Positions 12,292 through 23,500 of a stretch of DNA of 64,000 nucleotides are shown here, piece by piece. Source of the DNA: Pyrus communis (Eukaryota; Streptophyta; Magnoliopsida; Rosales; Rosaceae). The notes beneath the pieces were generated by a model. That model saw nothing but the letters and a program-made list of their open reading frames with translations. It ran no database searches and had not been told where the DNA came from. The stretch covers positions 31,908,953 through 31,972,952 of the forward strand of contig NC_084804.1 in assembly GCF_963583255.1 (NCBI RefSeq). The letters run 5' to 3'. A program made the position numbers and the translations under genes. The stretch's first letter is position 1; each line of letters opens with the position of its first letter.

Positions 12292-14222
12292 AATGGTAGG
12301 AAATTCGGAAACCACGACGAACAGAACCCCGTACGCACAAGGATTTGGACCAAAGAGTGGAGATGAGGACATAGCCCCACGACGGCGATCTTCAAGGCTC
12401 AACGCGACAGCAGGAGGAGTCCCACAGTCGCGAAGCCACACCACCACCATTGTTGTGACCTAACAGTCGCGGCAAGGCCACCAAGCCACTACACTAATCC
12501 CACCATCACTGCATTTGCAACGCTGTATCCAACCAAACCCTGGGCAGGAAGCCCATGTCCACTTCCAAGCCCATGGGTAGAGGCTTAAAACCTAGCAGCT
12601 ACCACAACAAGCCCAAGGCAGGAGGCCCAGCCCACTACAGCAACAGGCCTTACTACACAGCAGGCCTATACCCGAGCCTGCAACACGATAGCTCAACAGG
12701 CCCAAGCCCAAGCCACCCAGCCAGTAGGCCACAATGTGGCAGCCCAACGGCCAGAATGGCCCACGGCCATGCAGGCGCCGATCCAATGCGCCAATCGACC
12801 CACTCCGACGACCCAGCCTGTGGCCCAATCCATTCCAAGGTCATCTCTGACAATCTAGATTCCAACAACCGGTCCCGCGATGGTTTCAAGGTTATTTTCA
12901 CCCTACTTTTTTGCAAGAATGCATGCTCTGGGCTCAAGTTTTGTACCTGCAGTCCACTACACATAGAGACGCCCATTATCCAGACCCTTCCAATACAAAT
13001 GATGAACACCACCTGCCCCAGCAAGTCGTCAATTTAACGAGCGCCTTTGTGCAACAAACCACTTTGGTGAGCCAGCTCTTCAAGCGCATTGACATGTAAT
13101 GCTCCCCTGACAAGGTGTCCCGAAGTAGGACAAGGGTGGAAGAACGTGACTTCTCTCACCTAGATACGCAGAAAAGCGTTTATTCCCAACTTGGCTTACG
13201 AGTCAGTGCACATTCGAGGTTAGGTCCACACTCCGACAAGCACTCAGGACATTCCAGGAGAAGTGTCCACACAAGGCTAAGCCCACAAGGAGATCTTTCT
13301 ACGAGGCAATGTAGTAGGCAACCGCATGACGAATAGAAAAAAGCATGAGAGTAGTCTAGCTTAAGTTTCACTGGTAGCCCTGCCAAGTGTGTCGACAAGC
13401 AGTATTGAACGAATCACGTACGCCGCAGTTACGGTTCAGACAAGCAGGATGTGCAAAAGAGCAACGTAGACCAATAGGTCAAAATCGAGGGTAGCTGGAG
13501 GCTCCGTTACCCCACCAAGCGCAAATCCAAGAGGAAGTAGAAACTATGCGGATTCCAACGCATTGACACTACCGACGATGCTTTCATGTGCAAAATATTT
13601 GCCACGACGTTCCAAGGTAAGGCGCAAGATTGGTTTCACACCCTGCCGCCGTGCTCAATCTAGAACTTCAATGAACTTTCCTTGGTTTTCACCAAGGAAT
13701 ATTCATCATACTGCTCGATCAAGAAGAAGTTTGACCACCTCTTCAACATGAAAAATGACCTGAATGAGTCACTCCGCACATATGTCAAGAGGTTCAAGGT
13801 AGAGAAGGCAAAGATCATTTAATGCGATGACAACATCACAGGCTCAGCTTTCCGAAAAGGGGTTCCTAGCAGATTACCCACTTTTCAAAAAATTGATCAT
13901 GGGCGGAGAGTTGACCCTGGTAACTTTATATGCTTTGGCAGATAAGCATGCACTGTGGGATGAGACCAAGAAATCCGACGAGAACAAGCAAAAAAATGAG
14001 CTCATGGACCATTCCCCAAGCAAAGATGACGCAATACCAAAGGCGTTCACTAAGTTCACCGTTTCGATTCGCCAGATTCTTCGTAAGCTTAAGAATAAAC
14101 CATGGTTCCAACTGCCATCACCCATGAAGAGTGATCTTACCAAGTTAGATCAGACAAAGTATTGCGCATTTCACCAAGGGCCAGGTTACACCACCAATGG
14201 CTGCCTGAAATGGAAGCAGTAA
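12292..14222 (+). pseudogene. Degenerate Tat-type gag of LARD 1
   Basis: Gag is the capsid polyprotein of LTR retrotransposons. An N-terminal piece opens at ATG 12292 (MVGNSETTTN...). A linker with RLSP/RLGP-type motifs lies at 13115-13336. The capsid core is readable at 13566-13860 (motifs DDAFMCKIFATTFQGKAQDW and LRTYVKRF) but has in-frame stops TAG at 13661 and TAA at 13820. The frame then shifts near 13855-13865, by a run of A and G, into an open stretch 13827-14222 (GGELTLVTLYALADKHALWD) that ends with a C-x-H-type segment CAFHQGPGYTTNGC. At least three disruptions make it non-functional. Domain identity comes from remembered retrotransposon gag proteins. Confidence 0.75.
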
Positions 14223-14639
14223 CTCGAGGAGCTGACGAAGGAAGGCTGGTGCGATGAGTACCTCGACAAGCCAGCTGCACAGCTTATGCAAGTAGCAGAA
14301 GTTGACACTGAACCCTCATTGAAGATGATGTAGATTAATGGCCTTTTTGCCAAGTCAGAACACTCTCGGTCCATATTTAGCAATGTGAAGGAATACCTGG
14401 GGAAATCTCTCATCATCTCATGAAATCTATTTAGGCTTATCCAATTAAGTTCAAAGTCTCAAGCAGTTTGGCGAACAAGACCTCGTAGGCCAAGGATTAT
14501 CCTAGTTGTTATGCAGTTTCTACCTTCCAACATAGTTGATGCATTTCTTTATTCTCAATGAAGATCCAACAAGTTATTCATAAACCTGGCTTAACTGCTA
14601 CCTACAACAACTGCTCAAAGCCCCATCTGGGTAATCTCT

Positions 14640-14770
14640 CCTGAGCAAAAGGATAAAATAATCCCCCGACACCTATCTAGGTAAGCTCTCCAAAGCGAGA
14701 GGGTAAACTAATCCCCCGACACCCATCTGGGTAAGTTATCTAGCACGAGAAGGTAAACTAATTCCTCAAC
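14640..14770 (+). repeat. Short tandem repeats in LARD 1 interior
   Basis: Units containing CCCCCGACACCYATCTRGGTAA are repeated about every 60 bp (near 14663, 14717), each followed by a GAGARGGTAAACTAAT segment. Function unknown. Confidence 0.6.
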
Positions 14771-15428
14771 CATCCTTGTGACAAACAGAAAACGCCCTCT
14801 GCCCTGTAGACATGGCGTGTGCTCTCCAATAAGAAAAGGGTAAACTAATTCGTAATATCCGAACGTGGATGGGTGGTATGGCTACTCAGTTTCCCTTGAA
14901 TGCAGCGACTACCTCAGCCGGACGATTCCCATAATTGGCCAAGATAGTATTTCCCCTGGAATAGACTTAGTCGACCAAATGATTCAATTATACAAGATCT
15001 CGGGTCTCTACCGGAAGAGACTCTAAGTGCAGGACACCTATCCATGAAAGAGTTCGTGTGACAAGATGGTCTGTCTTCGACGTGCAAGTCTTAATGAACG
15101 TAGCTTGGTTTTAAAGTGTTGCAATACTAGTTAAGCAACCTGCGGAATCAAGTTACAACTCGGAAGGATGAGGCATCTGAGGCGTGATTCCGCCTACACC
15201 TCACGCCAAAAACACCTCTGAGAGTCAGGGATGATTCCTGAAATGGTCACGCAGGTCGTTTGCTTCTGTGAGTAAAACACCCGGCTGATGACCCGACGAC
15301 TGGAAACCCAAGGAAAATCGTAAGCCAAGACTTACATCTGATATGACTACACGGACTCGTATGCTTACTTAAAAGCAGCATTTCTGACTGACGGTTTACA
15401 ATTTAAGTTTTGCTGGGATAAAGACAAG

Positions 15429-15930
15429 GTATGACTATAGCAGCTACACAAACCTCTTCTGCTTTTTACGAGACTCATAAGTTCGGCTAATGGCTTTATA
15501 AGTTAAAAATCTCATAACATGCCCCGGGAGGGCCAAAGCTTAAGAAGCAACTCAAAAACGAAGTACAACTACAGTAGCTATACGGACCTCCTTTGCTTTC
15601 TACGAGAAACATGAGTCCAGCTGACGGCTTTATAAGTTAAAAACCTCGTAACATGCCCCGAGAAGGCTAAGGCTCAAAAAGCCACTCTAAAGTTGAAATA
15701 TAACCATAGTAGCTACGCGGACTCCTCTGCCTTTTACAAGAAGCACGTGTTCGGCCGCCGGCTCTATAGGTTAAAAAATTTTGTAATACACCTCGGAATG
15801 GCTAAAGCTCGTGAAGCCATCCAAAGCCAAGATTCATAACTATAGAAGCTATGCAGACTCGCCTGCTTCCTACGGAGGCAATAAGTTCAGCCGTCGGCTC
15901 TATAAGTTAGAAATCTCGCATTTTTTTCCT
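15429..15930 (+). repeat. Four tandem units of about 133 bp in LARD 1 interior
   Basis: Unit starts lie near 15429, 15561, 15696 and 15830. Shared landmarks are a TAGYAGCTAYRCGGAC segment, TAYGAGAMRCAYRAGTYCRGC, GGCTYTATAAGTTA and ACATGCCCCGRGA, with CTAAAGCTC before the next unit. They lie where pol would be expected and do not encode a continuous ORF. Confidence 0.75.
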
Positions 15931-16295
15931 CTTGTAGGTAAAGCTCTAGAAGCCTCGAAGACAAAACTAAAACCTAAGTGGCGACATGGGATCAACTGCT
16001 TCATTGAGGCGGCTGACCTAGAAAAAGACACGGTGAAATAGAAGGATGAAGCAAAACAAGGAAAGCTGTTTATTAAATTTCCAGCAAATTGATAAACCGG
16101 CTCGAAGGCCAACAAAGTTCAAATAAAGTAGAACAAAAAGGAAAAGAAGAAAATTCATAAGTCTAAGCAAAAATACTATTCCTTGGTAGCCTGCGGAATC
16201 ACTGGTTCCTCGACTGCTACGCATTCAGCAACCGCACCACTCTTAGTAGCCAATGCTTCCATCAGCTTATCCTCAGCCGTCCCTACTTGGACTAC

Positions 16296-18557
16296 CTAAT
16301 CCTTAGCTGCTCCACCAAAGGCAACCTCAAACGAGAAATCAAGTAAGTCAACTGGAGAAATGGAAAAAGTCTCGAAGTCCTTCTCAGAAAATTCATAATC
16401 CGACAACTTGCCCTGAAGATGGTCTACATAACCAAGCTTGTAGAAATTGGCCTGACAAGAAGCAAGCACCACTTTGTGACCAGCTTTCTCATTTTTTAGC
16501 TGCACATTCTCCTAAAAAAGCCCAATGTGAGCACCTTGCAGCTCATCCAGTTCATTTCTTAGGTTTTCACTAGCAGACAGCGCACTTTGCAGATCCACTT
16601 CCTTAGACTCAAGCTTACTGGCAACCTCGTTGAGATGAGACACTTCATAATGCATGAAGATAAGCTCATCGTCCTTGGCAAAACAAGCAGATCGTAGCTC
16701 TGAATTGACATGCACAAGGTTCTCGACCACCATAGAAACACAACTGACTTCCTTCTCTGCAGCTTCCAACATCGCTTGAGTCGTACTAAGCCTAGTCTTC
16801 AAGTCGACGACCTCTTGATGAACGATCTCCAACTGCACAGAAGTGGGGACAAAAACATCAAACCCCTTCAAAACGGCAAGTTCATATTCTAGCTTCTCAA
16901 TCTTTTCAGCAGCCAGGTGAAACTGAGCCATCAATGCCACTTCGGCCTCTTTAATACACTTGACAGCATCCTGATTAATGCACTTAGACTTAGCTGCCAG
17001 AATCAAGCTCTTATGCATTGGAGCAATCAGAAAGGACCTCATCGAGTAAGCAGGACGCTTCGCAAAAGAGTATGAGCGAATGATAACTTTGCCAACACTT
17101 TCAACGAACTTGGCACATGCATCAACATCCTGATGCGGATCAACCTTCAGAAATGCATAAACCTAAGGAAACTCACCAGCCTTAGCTCAGTAGATTTCTC
17201 ATAATTGCCCGTGCAAGCAGATTTCCCCTTCTTAGCAAACGAGTAAGTCGCGGCAGAATGAGGAACAGGCCCAGATGCCAATTTAGCAGCAGAATCCACT
17301 TTCTCACTCTTCATAGCTGAAAGCTTTTCAGAAGCCGAACCAGGCTTAGCTCCCGACAGACGCTTTGATACAAACCCATACACCCGAGGCACCACCGAAC
17401 CCTTTCGCTGAGCAACCCTCTCAGCAATGAATGTGGCAACCTTCGAAGCATCAAGTTTTATAGGCTCAGGCTCAAAGGTCTTCTTCACCCCCTTAGGGGA
17501 AGTTAGGTCAATGACGAGTTTCTCGGTAGCAAACGAGCTCCCATGAGTAGCAGAAGAAGTCATTGGCTTCTTCTCGTTCGAAAACTCACAAACAGGTGAG
17601 GAAGATTTCTTTTTTCCATCCTTATTGGCAGCAAGCTTTACAGCAGTGATCGGACAAGCCAACGGCTCGTCCTTTATCCATTTTATCTCTTCCTTTTGAG
17701 GCAAGCCACCTTTCTCCCAACGAAGAGGGCTGAGCAGCCAACGCCACTCATGGTACTCAACAGGAATGCCCAAGGCAATGTGCACTTTTTCATATCTTCC
17801 GAAATCCTTGGAGTCGAGCCAAACTCTAAATCTACATAAAGTGAGAATGACGATTAGTAAATTGAAGTCATTGAGCAGCTCAACAAAAATTCAAGCAGAA
17901 CAAGAATTAAGTAGTTAACTTACCACTGATAAAGGTAGTCGAGACACGCAACTCAGGAGAAGAGTCAAACTCCCACTCCTCGCTCACCTCCAAGGTGTCT
18001 TTCGTCCACTTATGATTACCTTTGCAAGAAGCGTCAAGCGGCCTATGGTGGGACCTCAGCTGCCCCACACCTTCTTTGTGGCCAATCTCAAAGAAGTACC
18101 AGAACTCATTTATGGTCAAGCCAAGAACTACATTTGGGGAGCACTGAGCAAGCGCGTATGTCATCAAGCATATCACTTCCTGGAAAAGATGTGGCACGGG
18201 AAAAGTAAATCCCAACACAAAGTAATACGGGTGGAATTTGATGGCCTTTTTTCTAACAATGGCGTCCTCGCCACATGGTTCATGGTCACTGTTATCTTTC
18301 GCCCGCTTCATGCGAACCCCTAACCGAATCGCATGCTAGTACGCCTCAAGAAAATCATGAAACAACTCGTCGAAATTGATCTTGACATGCGCAACCTTGA
18401 AATAGCCCACCTTGACGGTACAAGGGTGGAGGATATTTATCACTATTGCGATCAGAAGAAGACATCTCAAAATATCTGCAAAAAAAAATAAAATATTGAA
18501 TGACTGCGAGCTCAGCGCCCCTACACCAGGCCTCATAGCTCTCACATTCCCTTGCAA
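16296..18557 (-). pseudogene. Antisense coiled-coil gene of LARD 1 (Tat-type aORF), interrupted
   Basis: A series of minus-strand open stretches reads opposite to the element. 18557-18336 and 18311-17907 are in one frame, separated by one TAG stop at 18338-18336. They are followed by a GTAAGT...TAG intron-like gap ending near 17829, then 17785-17147 (Ser/Lys-rich), and after another splice-like junction near 17161 a coiled-coil segment (17042-16512, with many Leu and Glu heptads) and a C-terminal piece (16505-16296). The first part (FPVPHLFQEVICLMTYALAQ...) resembles the antisense ORF family of plant Tat elements. The product's function is unknown. The in-frame stops suggest it no longer makes full-length protein. 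Confidence 0.6.
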
Positions 18558-19383
18558 ACAGCTCGGCCTAGCTCGGGGGGAAGCCTACGACTCCTCTCCC
18601 CTTCTCCTTTGCACGCCCAAGTTCCAAACAGGCCTGTATGGCCCTTCGCCCAGACCAACAGAGAAGGGGTGAGTGCTTCGTGCCTCTCTCCATCTCCTTT
18701 TACACTTCAACGAAGCCCAATTCCCTCAGCCCAGCATGCCAGTGAAAGGCCCAGCCCGAGCCGACCTCTTCTTCTCCCCCCCACTCCTCTCGCCTGCACA
18801 AGTCCGTGCCCAGCAGCCTTGAAAACCCGGCCTAAGTTGACCTACTCACGCCCTAGCGCGCTGATCCCCTAGGCCCGAGCTAACCCAAGCCCCTAGCCCA
18901 GGCCAGCTAACCCTCTTGCCACATCACCAGTAGCCCAGTGGCATCTCTGCCACATCACTCACGCCTCCTCGACCCCCATCGAGCCAATTTTTCAAGTCCT
19001 AAGACTCCCAAAAAATTCAAGAAGAAGAAAATTCAAATTTTTCTTACCTTGGTGCGGCCCGGAGAAGAAGAACAACAACAAGAGATGACTCTTTGCAAGG
19101 GCAAGAGAAGAAGAAATCTAGGGGAGAGGGAGGAAAAATTTCCTCTGGCTTTTCTTCGTTGTTGGAATAATGATTGCTCTCCAAATTTATTTAATCCCCT
19201 GATTAATGCAGAATTAAATAGGTATTGGGGGCAATTGGTTTCCTTTTCCTAGAAGAAGTCTATCTCCAAAACAAGAAAGGAGATCAAGTTCAAATTGGGA
19301 AATAACTCTACAAGCCCAAGCAGCTTGGGATTTCTACACCTAATATCCTTTCCTGCATGCAGCCCAGTAGGTGTGGAGGCATT

Positions 19384-20038
19384 TGTGGAGCCTAAAATAA
19401 TCCCAAAAATTCTAGAGGCGACACGTGGACTTTTTCTCAAGAAAAACTAGATTGCCCTCAATAAATGGGCAGACTTCTCATATGTTCCCACGCGCAGCTC
19501 ACATCCTTGGAGGTCCCAGGAACTGAATATGATTGCCCACTTCTCACCTACCCTTGGCAAGGAAAAGTCAAAGCATTAAAGATATGGATTAATTATCCAA
19601 ATCCTATCTTTAATACATTCCCAATTGAAGATTAACTTCAATCAAGCAATCTCAATTTAAATAAATTAGGGATAATTACCTCCATTATCTCAAGATATTA
19701 TTTCCTATTTAATATCTTGAGAATATTTAGAGAATATTTCTCCACAAAACACTTGCCCAATAGGATGAGACCACGTGTAAGGTAAAACTCTAACACTATG
19801 GCCGGCCGTATCCCTATAAATACCCCGTATTCTATCAATTTTCAAGAGCTTTTGCTACCCCTAAAAAAGCCCTAAACACTTTACTTTCTTAGAGAAACTG
19901 ACTTAGGCATTGGAGATTCATTAGCCTAAACCCTCCTACATCGTGGGCGTATGAGACTTAGGTCTTTGATCAAAGGTGTTGATTGTTTTGCAAGTACATT
20001 TTCGTCAAGACTAAAGATGGCAAAATTTTGCATCAACA
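19384..20038 (+). repeat. 3' LTR of LARD 1
   Basis: It starts TGTGGAGCC and ends CATCAACA, with TATAAATA at 19815-19822. It is intact and serves as the reference for the interrupted 5' LTR. The TSD ATAGT follows at 20039-20043. Confidence 0.9.
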
Positions 20039-20043
20039 ATAGT

Positions 20044-20584
20044 GGTTTCCATAGATGAGATCGGTTTGAGCCTATCTAATTATTTAATACGTTAGCATGT
20101 GATGTAAAAGATTGTCATTCAAATTTAATAAAGTACACAAGTTATCGTTTGAATAGAGTGGTAACCTAGCTACGTGACAGTGATGGCTTGCAGGTTTATG
20201 GGCTTATCGTATCATTAAATTGGGAGTTTGTATCATTACCCACGATGATAAATTTAGTTTTGGGGCTTTCCCGTTTGGAGTTCAATTAAAACCCGAAGCC
20301 ACAAAGCCATCATCAGAACTTTTACAGCCTACTTCTAACCACCATTGGCAACCAAAAAACCTGATTCCTTGAACGAGTAAAATATTATCAATAAATTACA
20401 CAACGTAATCGTACGGAGAGAGGTGTTCATCGGCGCCTTATGGCAGGCTCTCCTAGTAGGACACTCAACAAGTTTTTTTTAGGAGAAAACCACCTTAATT
20501 TGGATAACGCCGAATAATGTACAAGCAAGATCCACCAAGCTGGCTACATATGATACACTTCATCTGCACTTCGAGATGAAAAAC
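20044..20584. other. HIRA 3' flank and 3'UTR region
   Basis: AT-rich sequence between LARD 1 and the HIRA stop codon. It must contain the HIRA 3'UTR (minus strand). No clear poly(A) signal was singled out and no other gene was seen. LARD 1 ends about 550 bp from the HIRA stop codon. Confidence 0.5.
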
Positions 20585-23500
20585 TCAAGAACCTGCATCT
20601 TGTGCAGCTTCACCAACTTGATTGCCCATTGGTGGATCTGAATTAACTTTGTCTTCTGCTACCGGAGCAGAATTTTCTTCATCTGTTGCTAGCTGGGAAG
20701 AGTCCTTTTGGTCAGTTGAAGCAGGAATAGACTTCGTTTTCTCTGGTGCTGCAGGTACAATGTCCATTTCATTTGTCCTATAAGGAGCAGAGTCCATTTC
20801 ATCAGCTGCCGGTTGACGTCCTGTCAGCGAAGTTTGAATCTTTTTCTCTATATTTGTTTCAGCGCTTTCATATTCGGAAATGAGATCCATGAATTCATTA
20901 AGCAATCTCTGTACTTTTCTATTTGAAGCCATTGCCGGAAGGATATCTTCTCGTAAAAGTTTATGTTTCCTCATTCCCTGCAAAAGCAAAAGCACAAGTG
21001 AAAAACATGTATAAACAACCTTCCAAAGGCTTAATAAAAAGCTAAAGCCTAGTAACAATCGAGTCGCAAAGATTGGATGGCAATTGTTAAAAGAGTGTGT
21101 CATGTTATATACACCATTGAAATTTCGCACATCAATCAACCAAACTGCATGTGAAATTTACAAATTGCTCACACATACTGCTTAACCCTCACCATGCAAC
21201 CAGACTGAGTAAAAGCAGCAGAAATTTAGACTCAAGAAGTGTATCATTAACGCCATATAACAGAACAAATGGGGGTAAGAAAAACTAGTGGAAAAATAGG
21301 TTGAAAAATAGCAAAAGACACCTAAAGAACTGTATGGAAAGCCTTACAAGTACATAAGGATCCCATGCCGAGTTGTTTAAATCTAAAGTTGTATCGTCTA
21401 CCATCCCAGTTGGAGGTCCAAGAAAACTCTCACACACTTCTCGTAAACGAGACTCATCTGCTTCCCTGAAACCAGTGAAAACAAAAAGTCATAATATATA
21501 TATATATATTGCTGCAGAAGCTAAAGTTATTATGCATCAAAAGTTTTAAAATTGTTCAACATCCCACACACACATATACATATATAATGTTGGCATCACA
21601 TCTTAAGAACAGACATGCAGAGCCCCCATGCAACAACATCCACTGCAAGGACAAAAATATACCTCATTTTTCAAGATACCAAATTCGTAAATTAGCGTCA
21701 AATTTGTAAAACCAAATTCACCCCTCATGTTTTCTGCCTTATAAAGGGTAAAAGATGATGCCAACAACAAAAGAAAAAGCAGAAGCATAGCATACGAGTA
21801 TTACTTAAGAGAAGAAGCACCAAGGAACATTATAATAATACGAGTACTCAACATTAGTAGAAATATATGCACATATAGCACAAAAAAGGAGCAGCAGGAG
21901 TGCAAGGACATATAGGTCTTCCTATATTTAATAATACGAGCACAACAGAAAAGAAATACCTTGCAAGGAAGCGTATATATGATAGAAGGCATTGGCGATA
22001 ATCTTTAGCTGACTTTAATGCTAGCGAGGAAGCCAACTGAGCCTCCAAGTGAGCACGTGTCTGCACTCCATCGTCTGTCACCCTACAGGAAAGTAAAACA
22101 GATCAATTCCAAAAGCAGGATACTAGACTGTAGTATGCCGGTCAGCAAATATTATAATCTTAACAATTCCATATTTATCAGTACAAACCTGCTCCAACCT
22201 GGCTTTCTGGCCACATATTTCCTAACATCAACCTGCAAAGCAGCCAGCTCACCACCCTGAGTTGAACCCGAATGCCAAGAGCTTGCAAAATTTGACCCAG
22301 GAAAGCAATCATCTGCAACCCTAAGCCAACACATCAGGCCCATGTCAAAGAGGAAGGCATGTCGAGTGGCAAGAACAACAAGAGGAGAACCAGATCTTGA
22401 TAGCTTTGCTGATATAACTTTGATCACACCTGCAAAGCATGGATAAAAAGATCAGAAATAAAAGGAGAAAACAATACCAACAGCCACAGTGGTCAGGATG
22501 TTAAGCACATCTAGACCACATGCTGACAAGACATGGGTTATGACTATCCGCCAACTAGAGATCCAAAAAGACACTTCAAGGGTTGAAAAGACAAGTGCAA
22601 TGTTGTACCTGCGTCTTTTGCAGATGGGTTTGGGTTTGAAGCGACCAAAGATGCCAATGAGTCATGGAGGAGGCAATTCCGCTTTAATAGATCCCATACA
22701 TAAAAGGATCCTTTTCTTGTGACCAAAAATAATTTCCAGCACTCGTCACAATCTATAAATATTGCTGCAGATCCTACCATCATAGTTGGCATAGCACGCC
22801 TCCCACACTTTGTGTAAACCTACTCAAGGGAACCAAAAACGTCGATAAGTTAAATAAATTCAACCACTTATAACAAGCTTGGTGGTAATATATTTGTATC
22901 TAAAAATCTATAATGAACATAAATGGCATGATGCTTGTCAGAATAGTTAAGGAGATTGAATTCGCTTTTGAGAATTAGGACCTTTGGGTATTCCGCCCCC
23001 TTGAATGAACCATATGCCCAACCAAGAGCTTAAGCTAACCAATTGTTCAAAACCTTTTTTTATGGATTTTCTTAACTACCTTGAAAGAAAACGAATGCTA
23101 AGTTCTGACCTATGGGACATTAGCATCTTTGTCAGTTACAATCACTTAAAAATTAAATGCTGCAAGGGAAATAAAATGCTATAGCTTCAAGGTAATTCAG
23201 TATAAAAGATTGATTAGAAAGAACAAGTTGGCATCAGAATCCTAGTACCAAGGTGTTTGTCATAATGTATCACAAAGTCACTGTGGAAAGAAATATTTTA
23301 GTAATAAGTACGCTAAACTTTAAATGGGATATGAGTGCAACCGCCTAGAAAACAAATCGAATTATATTATGTAGAGTTTTGAACTTAATGAGAAATAAAT
23401 CTACTACTAACACTTGGTGGAAAAAACGAAGAAAAGGAGAAAACTTGTACGTATACAAGTGCAAAACCAATATAGATTTCACCTGTATGCATCCATCTTC

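Larger units (their letters stand above)
9258..20038 (+). mobile_element. Non-autonomous Tat-like LTR retrotransposon (LARD 1), with a nested solo LTR
   Basis: The 5' LTR is 9258-9673 plus 11907-12155 (split by solo LTR B) and the 3' LTR is 19384-20038, about 655-660 bp each. The 5-bp TSD ATAGT flanks the whole element (9253-9257 and 20039-20043). The 5' LTR is followed by TTGGTGCTTTCATTGAGAGC, a likely primer-binding site, and the 3' LTR is preceded by the purine tract GTAGGTGTGGAGGCA. Both LTRs carry a TATAAATA box (11926-11933 and 19815-19822). The interior holds a broken gag (about 12292-14222), tandem repeats (15429-15930) and an antisense gene (16296-18557). No protease, reverse transcriptase, RNase H or integrase was recognised. 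An antisense ORF next to the 3' LTR is a known trait of the Tat lineage. Confidence 0.9.

Noticed and set aside
12555..13037. 160-aa plus-strand ORF
   Set aside because: It lies between gag remnants of LARD 1 in Pro/Gln/His-rich sequence; probably degenerate gag spacer and not a separate gene.
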